A DNA stretch of 64,000 nt from DASQUK01 sp963717085. Lineage in GTDB: Bacteria; Actinomycetota; Acidimicrobiia; Acidimicrobiales; VFJN01. The stretch spans positions 1 through 64,000 of the forward strand of contig CAVQVM010000020.1 in the NCBI GenBank assembly GCA_963717085.1, given 5' to 3'. This document shows, one piece after another, positions 42,127 through 50,359 of the stretch; the first letter of the stretch is position 1, and every line of letters begins with the position of its first letter. The notes under the pieces are model-generated. The model searched no databases, was not told the DNA's origin, and saw nothing but the letters and a program-made list of their open reading frames with translations. The translations under genes were made by a program, and so were the position numbers.

Positions 42127-42870
42127 TTACTCGCTGTCCGCCGAGCGCGCGTCGGCCTTACGCCCTGCTGTCGGTCGCGCGCCGTTCACTCGCCGTCCCT
42201 CGTCGCCCGATATGCGCCTGGTTACGTACACCTGGCGAGCGACGCGCTCGCCGATCGTGCGGGTCTGCCCGTCGATCTCGACCACCAGGGGACCGTCGAA
42301 CGGGTGCTTCTCGACGACCGTCACCTGGACGCCGGGCACCACCCCCAGCGTTCCGAGGAACGACAGGATCTCGGCGTCGGTCGAACCCGACACCGCCACC
42401 TCGGCCACCTCACCTGGCTCCAGGTCATAGAGCTCGGGCGTGTTCGGCATCTCGTCGGCCTCGGCCCGGGGAATCGGGAACCCGTGCGGGCAGGTCTCCG
42501 GCCGGTGCAGGGCCACGTAGAGTCGTCCGATCACCTCGTCGGGCAGGTCGTGCTCGAAGGCCACCGCCAGCGCGTCAGCCTCGTTCCACGCGTAGCCCAG
42601 CATGTCGGCGAGGAAGCGCTCGACGATGCGGTGGACCCGGATGGCGGCGACGGCCGCCCGCCTGCCGTCGCCGGTGAACCGAACGCCCTGGTAGGGACGG
42701 TGGTCGACGAGTCCCCGGTCGGCCAGTCGCTTCACCAGCGTCGTGACCGTCCCGGGGGAGAGCCCGAGCCGTTCGGCAAGGGTGCCGGTGTGTGCCTCCG
42801 AACCGTCGCGGGTGAAGCGGTAGATCGCCTTGAGCGCCTCGCGCTCGGAGCGGGTGAAGTCGTTCTGCAT
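42127..42870 (-). CDS. DtxR/MntR-family metal-dependent regulator
   Basis: 247 residues from the ATG opening MQNDFTRSEREALKAIYRFT; a TTG 21 bases earlier is the alternative. The N-terminal winged helix is AERLGLSPGTVTTLVKRLAD. The dimerisation/metal domain has EHDLPDEVIGRLYVALHRPE and TCPHGFPIP, followed by a FeoA/SH3-like C-terminal domain (about 140-225: LGVVPGVQVTVVEKHPFDGP). It is likely a Mn or Fe sensor. It lies next to hppA on the same strand with 24 bases between. A palindrome upstream may be its own operator. Confidence 0.88.
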   Translation of the reverse strand: MQNDFTRSEREALKAIYRFTRDGSEAHTGTLAERLGLSPGTVTTLVKRLADRGLVDHRPYQGVRFTGDGRRAAVAAIRVHRIVERFLADMLGYAWNEADALAVAFEHDLPDEVIGRLYVALHRPETCPHGFPIPRAEADEMPNTPELYDLEPGEVAEVAVSGSTDAEILSFLGTLGVVPGVQVTVVEKHPFDGPLVVEIDGQTRTIGERVARQVYVTRRISGDEGRRVNGARPTAGRKADARSADSE

Positions 42871-42877
42871 AGAGGGG

Positions 42878-42892
42878 TTTGGCACCGTCAAA
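42878..42892. promoter_or_regulatory. Candidate autoregulatory site of the DtxR-type gene
   Basis: TTTGGCACCGTCAAA has TTTG...CAAA arms with inner matches (imperfect, two mismatched pairs) and lies eight bases before the ATG. Its position fits autorepression by a metal regulator; weak evidence. Confidence 0.35.
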
Positions 42893-42971
42893 ATTCAGGC
42901 TTCGGGCATTGCGATCTGCTTGCCTACCACGCCGCGAGACCGGTCCCCAAAACGGGGCTCGGCGGGCGCGG

Positions 42972-43373
42972 TCAGGCGAGCCAACGGCTGAGTGACTCGA
43001 CCACGCAGGCGGGGTGGTCGGCGCCGTCGACCTCGACGGTGATGCGGATCGCCGTCTGCACACCACCCGGGATCTCGTCGCAAGCCACCAGCTCGGCCGA
43101 GCCGCGCACCCGGCTGCCCACGAGCAGGGGCGCCCGGAACCGCACGCTGCCGGCGCCGTAGTTGACGCCCAGCGATGCGCCGCGCACCTCGACGATCTCG
43201 GGCAGGAACAGGTTGGTGAGCGCCAGGGCGAGGTAGCCGTGGTCGCGGTCACCGGTGGCGGCGGCGAAGCGATCCAGGCGATCCGGGGTGATCTCCAGCC
43301 AGTCGCTGGTGCCGAGATGCCGCCCGACCGCCGCCCGCACCTCGTCCAGCGAGTCGAGCACGGTCTGCGCCAT
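42972..43373 (-). CDS. MaoC-like hotdog protein with the catalytic loop missing
   Basis: 133 residues. The start (LGTSDWLEITPDRLDRFAAA) and end (TNLFLPEIVEVRGASLGVNY then GAGSVRFRAPLLVGSRVRGS) are those of single-domain MaoC enoyl-CoA hydratases of about 150 residues. Relatives run TGD..QWIHVDP...GPFG..IAHGYL, but here TGDRD joins directly to HGYLALAL. The roughly 18 residues carrying the catalytic His and neighbouring Asp are deleted in frame. So it is probably not a hydratase as it stands. Third gene of fadE30-ipdF-maoC, 12 bases after ipdF. Confidence 0.8.
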   Translation of the reverse strand: MAQTVLDSLDEVRAAVGRHLGTSDWLEITPDRLDRFAAATGDRDHGYLALALTNLFLPEIVEVRGASLGVNYGAGSVRFRAPLLVGSRVRGSAELVACDEIPGGVQTAIRITVEVDGADHPACVVESLSRWLA

Positions 43374-43385
43374 CGGGGCCTCGGG

Positions 43386-44219
43386 TCAGGGATGCTGCGA
43401 GCTGACGCTCACGACTTCGCCGGTCATGTAGCTGGAGTAGTCGCTGGCCAGGAACGCGATCACGGTCGCCACCTCCCAGGGCTCCGCGGCGCGCCCGAAC
43501 GCCTCGCGCCCGGCCAACTCGTCGAGCAGGTCGTCGCTGGTGACCTTGGCCAGGAACGGGTGCATCGCCAAGCTGGGCGCCACGGCGTTGACGCGCACCC
43601 CGAAGGGCGCGGCCTCGAGCGCGGCGCTGCGAGTGAGCGCCATGACCCCGGCCTTGGCGGCGGCGTAGTGCGCCTGTCCCGCCTGGGCCCGCCACCCCAG
43701 GACCGACGCGTTGTTGACGATCACACCCGAGCCCTGGGCGCAGAGGATCCGCAGGGCCGCTCGCGTGCAGCGGAACGTGCCGGTGAGGCTCACGTCGACG
43801 ACCCGGTGCCATTCGTCGTCGGTCATCTCCACGAGGTCGGCCGTGCCGCCCAGGCCGGCGTTGTTGACCACGACGTCGATCCGCCCGTGGCGGTCGGCCG
43901 CGGCGACGAACAGTTCCTGGACCTGCATCTCGTTGGTCACGTCGCAGGGGACCGCCAGCGGTGGCTCGGCCCCGGACGCGGCGGCCATGGTCCCGGTCTC
44001 GGCCAGCTTCGCAAGCTCCGCCGCCGCCTCGCCGAGGCGCCGTTCGTGGGCGTCGCTGATCACCACCGTGGCGCCCTCGAGCAGGAGGCGTCGCGCCGCG
44101 GCCGACCCGATCCCCGTGCCCGCGGCGGCGGTGACGACGGCGACCTTGCCGGCCAGTAGGCCGTGACCGGCCGGCTCGGTCGGCGGCGGTGACGCCGGCG
44201 GGCGGCGCTCGCCTGTCAC
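43386..44219 (-). CDS. ipdF: IpdF-like SDR of steroid C/D-ring breakdown
   Basis: 277 residues. The GTG at 44219 with GGGGGG upstream is preferred over a TTG that lies inside a repeat. AGHGLLAGKVAVVTAAAGTG, the unusual AAAGTGIGSAAARR cofactor loop, VVISDAHERRLGEAAAEL, VNNASVLGWRAQAGQAHYAA, AKAGVMALTR and the end FLASDYSSYMTGEVVSVSSQ match IpdF (Rv3559c), which oxidises the 5-hydroxyl of the HIP-CoA intermediate. It is downstream of fadE30, with a repeat element between them. Confidence 0.92.
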   Translation of the reverse strand: MTGERRPPASPPPTEPAGHGLLAGKVAVVTAAAGTGIGSAAARRLLLEGATVVISDAHERRLGEAAAELAKLAETGTMAAASGAEPPLAVPCDVTNEMQVQELFVAAADRHGRIDVVVNNAGLGGTADLVEMTDDEWHRVVDVSLTGTFRCTRAALRILCAQGSGVIVNNASVLGWRAQAGQAHYAAAKAGVMALTRSAALEAAPFGVRVNAVAPSLAMHPFLAKVTSDDLLDELAGREAFGRAAEPWEVATVIAFLASDYSSYMTGEVVSVSSQHP

Positions 44220-44230
44220 CGCACCCCCCT

Positions 44231-44336
44231 GGGCCCGAGGCAATGGCGAACGGTTAGTCGGGCGCGAGGCAATGGCGAACGGTCTGCGTTCGTCATTGCC
44301 TCGACCACCTGCAAACGACAGTCATTGCCTCGGGAC
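44231..44336. repeat. REP-like element (CGAGGCAATG family), locus 2
   Basis: Four half-units: CCCGAGGCAATGGCGAACGG (44234-44253) and GCGAGGCAATGGCGAACGG (44264-44282) on one strand, then CGTTCGTCATTGCCTCG (44287-44303) and CAGTCATTGCCTCGGGA (44319-44335) on the other. Same family as 16871-16942. It sits inside the fadE30-ipdF intergenic space and could fold in the transcript and affect ipdF levels. Confidence 0.85.
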
Positions 44337-44355
44337 TTTGGGCCACACGGAACAT

Positions 44356-45525
44356 CTACCGGGGCTCCCTGGGCAGGCCGAGGGCCCGCTCGCCGATGAT
44401 GTTGCGCTGGATCTGGTTGGACCCGGCGTAGATCGTGTCGGCCCGGCTGAACAGAAAGAGCCGCTGCAGGGCTGCGTCCTCGGTCGCGATCGCGCCCACG
44501 CCGAGGACATCCATCGCCAGCTCGCCCAGCGCCCGGTGGAACGTCGCCCAATAGAGCTTCCCGATCAGCGCCTCGGGCCGCAGGGCCCCCGCCTCGCTGC
44601 CCGCGAGGGTGCGCAGGGCGTTGAGCCGCATGATCTCCAGCCCGATGTGCGCCTCCGCCAGCCGCTGGCGCACGACCGGGTCGTCGATCCTGCCGGAGCG
44701 GTGGGCGGCGGCGACGATGGCGTCCAGCTCGTTGCGGAAGTTGAGCTGCTGGCCCAGCGTCGACGCGCCCCGCTCGAACGCCAGGGTTCCCATGGCGACG
44801 GCCCAACCGCCGCCCACATCGCCCACGACGTTCTCCGCCGCCGTGCGGGCGCCGTCGAAGAACACCTCGTTGAACTCGCTGTCGCCAGTGAGCTGCACGA
44901 TGGGCCGGACCTCCACTCCGTCCTGCCGCATGGGCACCAGCAGGTAGGAAATGCCCGCGTGCCGCGAGCCGCCCTGCGGCCGCGACGTGCGCGCCAGCAC
45001 GAAGCACCAGTCGGCCCAGTGGGCCAGCGACGTCCAGACCTTCTGCCCGTGGATCACCCACTCGTGGCCTTCGAGTGCCGCGCTCGTGGCGATGTTGGCG
45101 AGGTCGCTCCCGGCGTTGGGCTCCGAGTAGCCCTGGCACCACAGCTCGGTGCCGGCGAGGATCGGCGGCAGGAAGCGTCGCTGCTGCTGGGGTGACCCGA
45201 AGGCGATGACCGTGGGCCCCAGCAGGCCCTCGCCAATCTGGCCCACCCGCCCGGGGCCCCGGGCCCGGGCGTACTCCTCCAGGAAGACGACCTGTCGCCG
45301 CAGCGACAGCCCCCGGCCGCCGTGCTCCTTGGGCCAGCTCACACACGTCCAGTGGTGAGCGCCGAGATGGCGCTCCCAGGCCAGCCGCTTCTCGAACTGC
45401 GCGTGCTCGTCGCCGGGACCGCCCCGGCCCCGGACGGCGGCGAACTCCCCGGCCAGGCTGTCCTCTAGGAACGTGCGGGCCTCGTGGCGGAAGGACCGGT
45501 CGTCGGCGCTCTCCCGCAGGTCCAC
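44356..45525 (-). CDS. fadE30: FadE30-like acyl-CoA dehydrogenase of steroid C/D-ring breakdown
   Basis: 389 residues, GTG start. Acyl-CoA dehydrogenase motifs: CVSWPKEHGGRGLSLRRQVV, WCQGYSEPNAGSDLANIATS, VIHGQKVWTSLAHWADWCFV, TGDSEFNEVFFDGART, TLAFERGASTLGQQ, FSRADTIYAGSNQIQRNIIG. The close resemblance to FadE30 (Rv3560c), including FERG.STLGQQ, and the adjacent ipdF (same order as in M. tuberculosis) support the name. It oxidises the CoA-activated bicyclic intermediate. A perfect palindrome lies 23 bases upstream of the start. Confidence 0.93.
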   Translation of the reverse strand: MDLRESADDRSFRHEARTFLEDSLAGEFAAVRGRGGPGDEHAQFEKRLAWERHLGAHHWTCVSWPKEHGGRGLSLRRQVVFLEEYARARGPGRVGQIGEGLLGPTVIAFGSPQQQRRFLPPILAGTELWCQGYSEPNAGSDLANIATSAALEGHEWVIHGQKVWTSLAHWADWCFVLARTSRPQGGSRHAGISYLLVPMRQDGVEVRPIVQLTGDSEFNEVFFDGARTAAENVVGDVGGGWAVAMGTLAFERGASTLGQQLNFRNELDAIVAAAHRSGRIDDPVVRQRLAEAHIGLEIMRLNALRTLAGSEAGALRPEALIGKLYWATFHRALGELAMDVLGVGAIATEDAALQRLFLFSRADTIYAGSNQIQRNIIGERALGLPREPR

Positions 45526-45548
45526 GCCGGCACGCTATCCGACCGAAT

Positions 45549-45563
45549 CTGACGGATCGTCAG
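45549..45563. promoter_or_regulatory. CTGACG-N3-CGTCAG operator upstream of fadE30
   Basis: CTGACGGATCGTCAG, a perfect 6+3+6 palindrome, 23 bases before the fadE30 GTG. A possible -10 (GATAGC) lies between them, so the site would cover the -35 region. Arms identical to the sites at echA20 and ipdC. Confidence 0.8.
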
Positions 45564-48136
45564 GTCTGGGAGCCAGAGACCGACGCGGGTCTGAGGACCG
45601 CCGTCGGCGATTCGTCCCCTGGAGGTGCAAGCTCGTCGGCCTGCAGGATGTGGGCGCGGTCCACCGATCTCCTCAGGGCAAGGAACGCCAGCACCGCCAC
45701 GCCGTAGATGGCCAGCGCCGCCAGCTGCACGGCCCGAAAGCCGAACGACATCGACAGGATGGTCGTCAGCACCGAGCCGATCACGGAAAAAAAGCCGTTG
45801 ATCGCCCAGCCCCAGGCGGCGTACGCATCGCCGTGATCGGTGAGCCGCGACACCGTGGCCAGGCCGAGGGGCATGAACATACCCAGGCAAATACCGAGCG
45901 GCGCCAGCAGCAGCACTGCCACCAGCACACGTACGCCCAGCGACGATGACAACAGCGACTCGGTGAGCGGGTCGAGCCCGAAGCGGTAGAAGACCGTCAG
46001 GCCGGCGAGCACTCCGAGGATCAGCGGCAACGGCGAGCGCCGCCACGCCGCCAGCCGCCGGCTCGCCAGGGCACCGATGCCGGTGAACACCAGGATGGAC
46101 GCCAGCGTCACGGTGAGCGAGTAGGTCGGGTAGCCGAGGAACAGCACCAGCCGCTGGATCATCGTGATCTCGAAGAACATGAAGCCCAACCCGAGCGCCG
46201 CGAAGTAGACGCCGGACGCGCCCTTGGCCGGGAGTGCCCTCCACCTCCGGCGCACAGCCACGAACGGCAGCAGCAAGAACACCGCCGCGTACACGACGGA
46301 GATGGTCAGCAGCAGGAGCAGCACGCGCTCACCGATGACGTCCTCGGGGTCATCGGTGTCGAGCGGCGAGACGATGTCGCGCAGCACGTCGGGGAAGTCG
46401 TGGAAGTGCCAGAAGAACGGAGCGTCGTCGCTGATGGGGTCGATCTCCCGGTTGGAGCCGGCGACGAGCGCTTCGACTTCCGCCTCGCTGCCGCCCGCCA
46501 GCCCGGCGACGATCTCATCACCCGTCTCGTTGGCTGCGAGGTCGACGCCGGGCGCGTACACGGCGTGGTGGTCGGGGAGGCTGGCGACCCTGGCCGCGAA
46601 GGCGTCCGCTTCGGCGTCGGTGAACGGCGTGCGCTTCACGACGATCGTCGACAGGCTGGTCGACAGGCCGTCCCCCTTCGGGGGCTGCTCCACGGCCACC
46701 ATGAGGTGCCCGGTGGGATCGTCGACGCCGATGTTCGCGAGGGCTTGGCGCGCGGTCGTGATGTATCTCGACGTGCGCGAGGGACGCGTCCGGAAATCCC
46801 ACTCGCCGAACTGCACGACCATGATTCCGTCGTCAGTGAGGTGATCCAAGGACTCCTCGATCATCTCGACCGTGTAGAGGTAGCTCTCGGACAGCACGAA
46901 GGCGCCCAACGAAGCGGCGTTGTTGGCGGCGTAGCTGTCGGGCGCCGGGAACCACACCAGGTCGTAGTTTGTGTTGTGGCGGGCGAGGTAGGAGCGCCCG
47001 TCACCTTGGCGCTGCTTGACCTCGGGCCGCTCCGTCAAGTGCCCGGTGTAGTCGGCGAAGTGGTCTTCCAGGAGCGAGACGGTCACGGGGTTGAGCTCAA
47101 CGGCCTCGATGTCCTGGGAGCCGAAGTACAGGGATGCGAGGATCTCGTTGCCGCCCGCGGAGCCGATGATCAGCTCGCGTCCTGGCGGGCCACCGAGAAC
47201 GCCGAACGGGATGGACCGCGGGTCGTGGTCGTAGTGGGTGAGCGAGTCGAGGTCGCCGTCGAACGGCCACAACCCGGAGCCTGGGTTGCCGTCGTGGATC
47301 AGCATGCGGTTTTCGCCGAGTCGGGCGGGCGGGAGTGGACCAGTGACGTCGACGCGGAACACCGGGCCCCAGTCGGAGTAGTCGACGCCGGGGCCGCCAC
47401 CACCGAGCTTGCCCGCCTCGTTCTTGACATCGGGCAGGACGCCCCGGCCGGCCACGATCGCCACGAGCGCGATGGTGGCGACCGATCCCACCGCGAACGT
47501 CCGCGAGCGGAGCGGGCTGGACAGAACGCCGACCACGGCGAACACCAGCGCCGCGACCATGACGACCGCCGGTGGCCCCAAACGGACGATGAGTGGGATC
47601 GCCAGCAGACAGCCGAGCCCGGCGCCCACCAGGTCCACGAAGTAGAGGCGCCCGACGCCGTCGCCCGCACGGCCGAGGACCGTGGCCAGGATCACACCCA
47701 GGGCGATGAACGAGGCGAACAGCAGGAGGCACATCAGGGCCAGCAGACCCAGGTTGCGAAACGACGAGGCGGACCCGTAGTCCCAGACGGCCACCGTGTC
47801 GATGGGCAGCCGGGCGATCGCCAGGTAGCCGAGGGCGATGCTCACGGCGCCGCAAACCGAGCACACAGCGATGATGCGCTCGGTGGCCCAGCGCCGCATC
47901 GGCTCCCATATGGCCACCAGGATGGCGCCCGATCCAATGCCGAGGAGGCTGAGCCCGATGACCAGGTACGTGTAGTAGTACCAGAGCTTGTAGCCGACGA
48001 TGCGGGTGTAGCCGACCTCGAGCAGCAGCCCGGCGAGCGACACGAGGAGCAGGGCCAGCCAGCGCGGCAGCCGAGCACCGCCGGTCGGCCCAGCCACGGC
48101 GCTCGCGTCGGTCGTGTCGGTCGTGTTGGCAGCCAT
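45560..48136 (-). CDS. Membrane protein with spermidine synthase-like domain
   Basis: 858 residues from the ATG opening MAANTTDTTDASAVAGPTGG. About seven membrane helices (residues 25-235) are followed by a soluble SAM-type Rossmann domain (RELIIGSAGGNEILASLYFG, then DIEAVELNPVTV; about 320-600), then about seven more helices (AALGLGFMFFEITMIQRLVL and later). This is the fused MFS-like/polyamine-synthase-like architecture seen in many bacteria, whose product is unsettled. The last codons touch the fadE30 operator. Confidence 0.85.
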   Translation of the reverse strand: MAANTTDTTDASAVAGPTGGARLPRWLALLLVSLAGLLLEVGYTRIVGYKLWYYYTYLVIGLSLLGIGSGAILVAIWEPMRRWATERIIAVCSVCGAVSIALGYLAIARLPIDTVAVWDYGSASSFRNLGLLALMCLLLFASFIALGVILATVLGRAGDGVGRLYFVDLVGAGLGCLLAIPLIVRLGPPAVVMVAALVFAVVGVLSSPLRSRTFAVGSVATIALVAIVAGRGVLPDVKNEAGKLGGGGPGVDYSDWGPVFRVDVTGPLPPARLGENRMLIHDGNPGSGLWPFDGDLDSLTHYDHDPRSIPFGVLGGPPGRELIIGSAGGNEILASLYFGSQDIEAVELNPVTVSLLEDHFADYTGHLTERPEVKQRQGDGRSYLARHNTNYDLVWFPAPDSYAANNAASLGAFVLSESYLYTVEMIEESLDHLTDDGIMVVQFGEWDFRTRPSRTSRYITTARQALANIGVDDPTGHLMVAVEQPPKGDGLSTSLSTIVVKRTPFTDAEADAFAARVASLPDHHAVYAPGVDLAANETGDEIVAGLAGGSEAEVEALVAGSNREIDPISDDAPFFWHFHDFPDVLRDIVSPLDTDDPEDVIGERVLLLLLTISVVYAAVFLLLPFVAVRRRWRALPAKGASGVYFAALGLGFMFFEITMIQRLVLFLGYPTYSLTVTLASILVFTGIGALASRRLAAWRRSPLPLILGVLAGLTVFYRFGLDPLTESLLSSSLGVRVLVAVLLLAPLGICLGMFMPLGLATVSRLTDHGDAYAAWGWAINGFFSVIGSVLTTILSMSFGFRAVQLAALAIYGVAVLAFLALRRSVDRAHILQADELAPPGDESPTAVLRPASVSGSQT

Positions 48137-48261
48137 GACCCGGTCCCCAGCCGTCTCGCCGTCCCTCCGACGGCGGCGCCGACAGTACCGGGCCGCCCGT
48201 CGACACGGAAAGCGTTCGGGGCGTTCGGCTCGGCACAAACACCCGTACCCTGCACGCATGA

Positions 48262-48387
48262 GTGAGCGTCCCGTAGGGCGAGAGAGCGAGCCCTGGGCCC
48301 GAGCGGCCCGCCGCCGCAGGCGGCAAGAGCGGAGAAAACGGCGTCGGAGCCCGAGCGGCCCGCTGCGAAGCAGCAAGAGCGGGAAAT
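48262..48387 (+). repeat. Tandem hairpin repeats (GAGCG...AGAGCG units)
   Basis: Three imperfect units of about 30-42 bases, each GAGCG, a variable stem-loop, then AGAGCG. The stems are CCC-GTA-GGG, GCCGCC-GCA-GGCGGC and GCTGC-GAA-GCAGC. Units 2 and 3 (48297-48338 and 48349-48387) share GCCCGAGCGGCCCG. Stem sequences differ but stay paired, so the structure is conserved rather than the bases. It lies just upstream of the ABC transporter gene. Confidence 0.65.
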
Positions 48388-48392
48388 AGATA

Positions 48393-50339
48393 ATGCGTGT
48401 TGGTGGACGAGTCGGTGGTGGGAGCATGGGCGCGCACCCCATGCTGGGCGCCGACCCGAGCCAGCTGGCCGGCGCCAGCGTCGACCGGTCCCTGCTGTGG
48501 CGGGTGTGGCGGTTCGCCCGGCCCTACCGCTGGATGCTCGTCGGCTACCTGGCGATCGTCGTCGCCACCGCGCTGGTCCAGTTGGTGCCGCCGCTGCTGT
48601 TCCGCAGCATCATCGACTCGGCGATCCCCGATGGCGACCGGGCCTACCTCAACGTTCTGGCGGGCCTGGCGGTGCTTTCGGCCTTCGCCGGCGCGGCCTT
48701 GGCGGTCGCCGACCGCTACGTCTCCTCCCGCATCGGTGAGGGCGTCATCTACGACCTGCGGGTGGCGCTGTTCGCCCACGTCCAGCGCATGCCAGTCGCC
48801 TTCTTCACCCGGACCCAGACGGGGGCGCTGACCAACCGCCTGAACACCGACGTCATCGGCGCCCAGCGCGCCCTCACCGGAACGGTCGGGTCGGTGGTCT
48901 CCAACGTCATCACCCTCGTCACCACGCTCATCGCCATGGCCCTCCTGGAGTGGCGGCTCACGCTGCTGTCGCTGGTGGTGCTGCCGCTGTTCATCCTCCC
49001 CGCCAAGCGCGTCGGGCGCCGCCTGCAGTCCGTCACCCGCCAGCAGATGGACCTCAACGCCTCGATGAACACGACGATGACCGAGCGCTTCAACGTGGCC
49101 GGCGCCCTGCTGGTCAAGCTCTTCGGTCGCGGCCACGACGAGGAGCGCAGCTTCGCAGCGCGGGCGGACGGCGTCCGGGCGGCAGGGATCAGGGCGGCGC
49201 TGCTTGGCCGCACCTTCTTCATCGCGCTCGGGCTCGTCGGGGCGATCGGCACGGCCGCCATCTACTGGGTCGGCGGGCAGCAGGTGATCTCGGGGGCCCT
49301 CTCGATCGGCACGCTCGTCGCCATGGCGGCCTACATCGGGCGGCTGTACGGGCCGCTGACGGCGCTGAGCAACGCGCCCGTCGACCTCCTGAGCGCCTTC
49401 GTCTCGTTCGACCGGGTGTTCGAGGTGCTGGACGCCCCGGTGCCGCTCACCGACCGGCCCGGCGCCGTCGACCTCGTCGACGTGCGGGGCGAGATCGGGA
49501 TCGACGACGTGTGGTTCGCCTACCCCACCGACGCGATCGTCCCCACCCTGGAGCTCGACCCCACCGTCGCCAGCCCGGCCGCCGACGGCCGCGGCAACGG
49601 TGCCCGTACACCCGCGCGCAACGTGCTGCGGGGCGTCTCCGCCCGGGTCGAGCCCGGCGAGCTGGTGGCGCTGGTGGGGCCGTCAGGCGCGGGCAAGACG
49701 ACCCTGTCGATGCTGATCCCCCGCATCTACGACGTGACCGACGGGGCGGTGCGGATCGACGACCGCGACGTCCGGGACCTCACGCTCCAGTCGCTCCAGG
49801 GCGCCATCGGCGTCGTCACCCAGGACCCGCACATGTTCCACGACAGCGTCGGCAACAACCTGCGCTACGCGCAGCCCCGCGCGACGCAGGACGAGGTCGA
49901 GGCCGCCTGCCGCGCCGCCCAGATACACGACGTCATCGCCCGGATGCCGGACGGCTACGACACGGTCGTGGGGGAGCGCGGCTACCGCCTGTCGGGAGGC
50001 GAGAAGCAGCGCCTGGCGATCGCCCGCATGCTCCTGAAGGACCCCGCCATCGTCATCCTCGACGAGGCCACGAGCAATCTCGACACCGAGAACGAGGCGC
50101 TGGTGCAGCAGGCGCTGGGGGTCGCGCTCGCCGGGCGCACCAGCGTCGTGATCGCCCACCGCCTGTCGACAATCGTGTCGGCCGACCAGATCTTGGTGCT
50201 CGACAAGGGCCGGATCGTCGAGCGGGGACATCATGCCGAGCTGGTGGCGAGGGGCGGCCTGTACGCGGAGCTCTACCGGACGCTGGTGCGTAACGACGCC
50301 ACCGCCGCCGACGAGACCACGGCGCTGGGGCTTGCGTAG
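48393..50339 (+). CDS. ABC exporter (fused membrane and ATPase domains)
   Basis: 648 residues; a second start at 48426 (MGAHPMLGADPSQLAG) has GGGAG before it and may be the true one. Six membrane helices (about 40-330) are followed by an ATPase domain: Walker A GPSGAGKTT, signature LSGGEKQRLAIARMLL, Walker B IVILDEATSNLD, His loop IAHRLS. A 30-residue insert (DPTVASPAADGRGNGARTPA) lies just before the ATPase core. It is a half-transporter working as a dimer to export lipids, peptides or drugs. Confidence 0.93.
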   Translation: MRVGGRVGGGSMGAHPMLGADPSQLAGASVDRSLLWRVWRFARPYRWMLVGYLAIVVATALVQLVPPLLFRSIIDSAIPDGDRAYLNVLAGLAVLSAFAGAALAVADRYVSSRIGEGVIYDLRVALFAHVQRMPVAFFTRTQTGALTNRLNTDVIGAQRALTGTVGSVVSNVITLVTTLIAMALLEWRLTLLSLVVLPLFILPAKRVGRRLQSVTRQQMDLNASMNTTMTERFNVAGALLVKLFGRGHDEERSFAARADGVRAAGIRAALLGRTFFIALGLVGAIGTAAIYWVGGQQVISGALSIGTLVAMAAYIGRLYGPLTALSNAPVDLLSAFVSFDRVFEVLDAPVPLTDRPGAVDLVDVRGEIGIDDVWFAYPTDAIVPTLELDPTVASPAADGRGNGARTPARNVLRGVSARVEPGELVALVGPSGAGKTTLSMLIPRIYDVTDGAVRIDDRDVRDLTLQSLQGAIGVVTQDPHMFHDSVGNNLRYAQPRATQDEVEAACRAAQIHDVIARMPDGYDTVVGERGYRLSGGEKQRLAIARMLLKDPAIVILDEATSNLDTENEALVQQALGVALAGRTSVVIAHRLSTIVSADQILVLDKGRIVERGHHAELVARGGLYAELYRTLVRNDATAADETTALGLA

Positions 50340-50359
50340 CCGCTGCGGTGGCTGCGCCT

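Noticed and set aside
44219..44243. TTG start for ipdF at 44243
   Set aside because: It lies within a dispersed repeat unit; the GTG at 44219 has a purine-rich RBS and fits the family start.
46400..48265. A 621-codon plus-strand open frame
   Set aside because: It is antisense to the spermidine-synthase-like membrane protein, with His/Arg/Asp-rich composition typical of antisense frames in GC-rich DNA.
48258..48389. Arg-rich 43-codon frame MSERPVGRESEPWARAARRR
   Set aside because: It coincides with the hairpin repeat units; the repeats explain the sequence better than a protein does.
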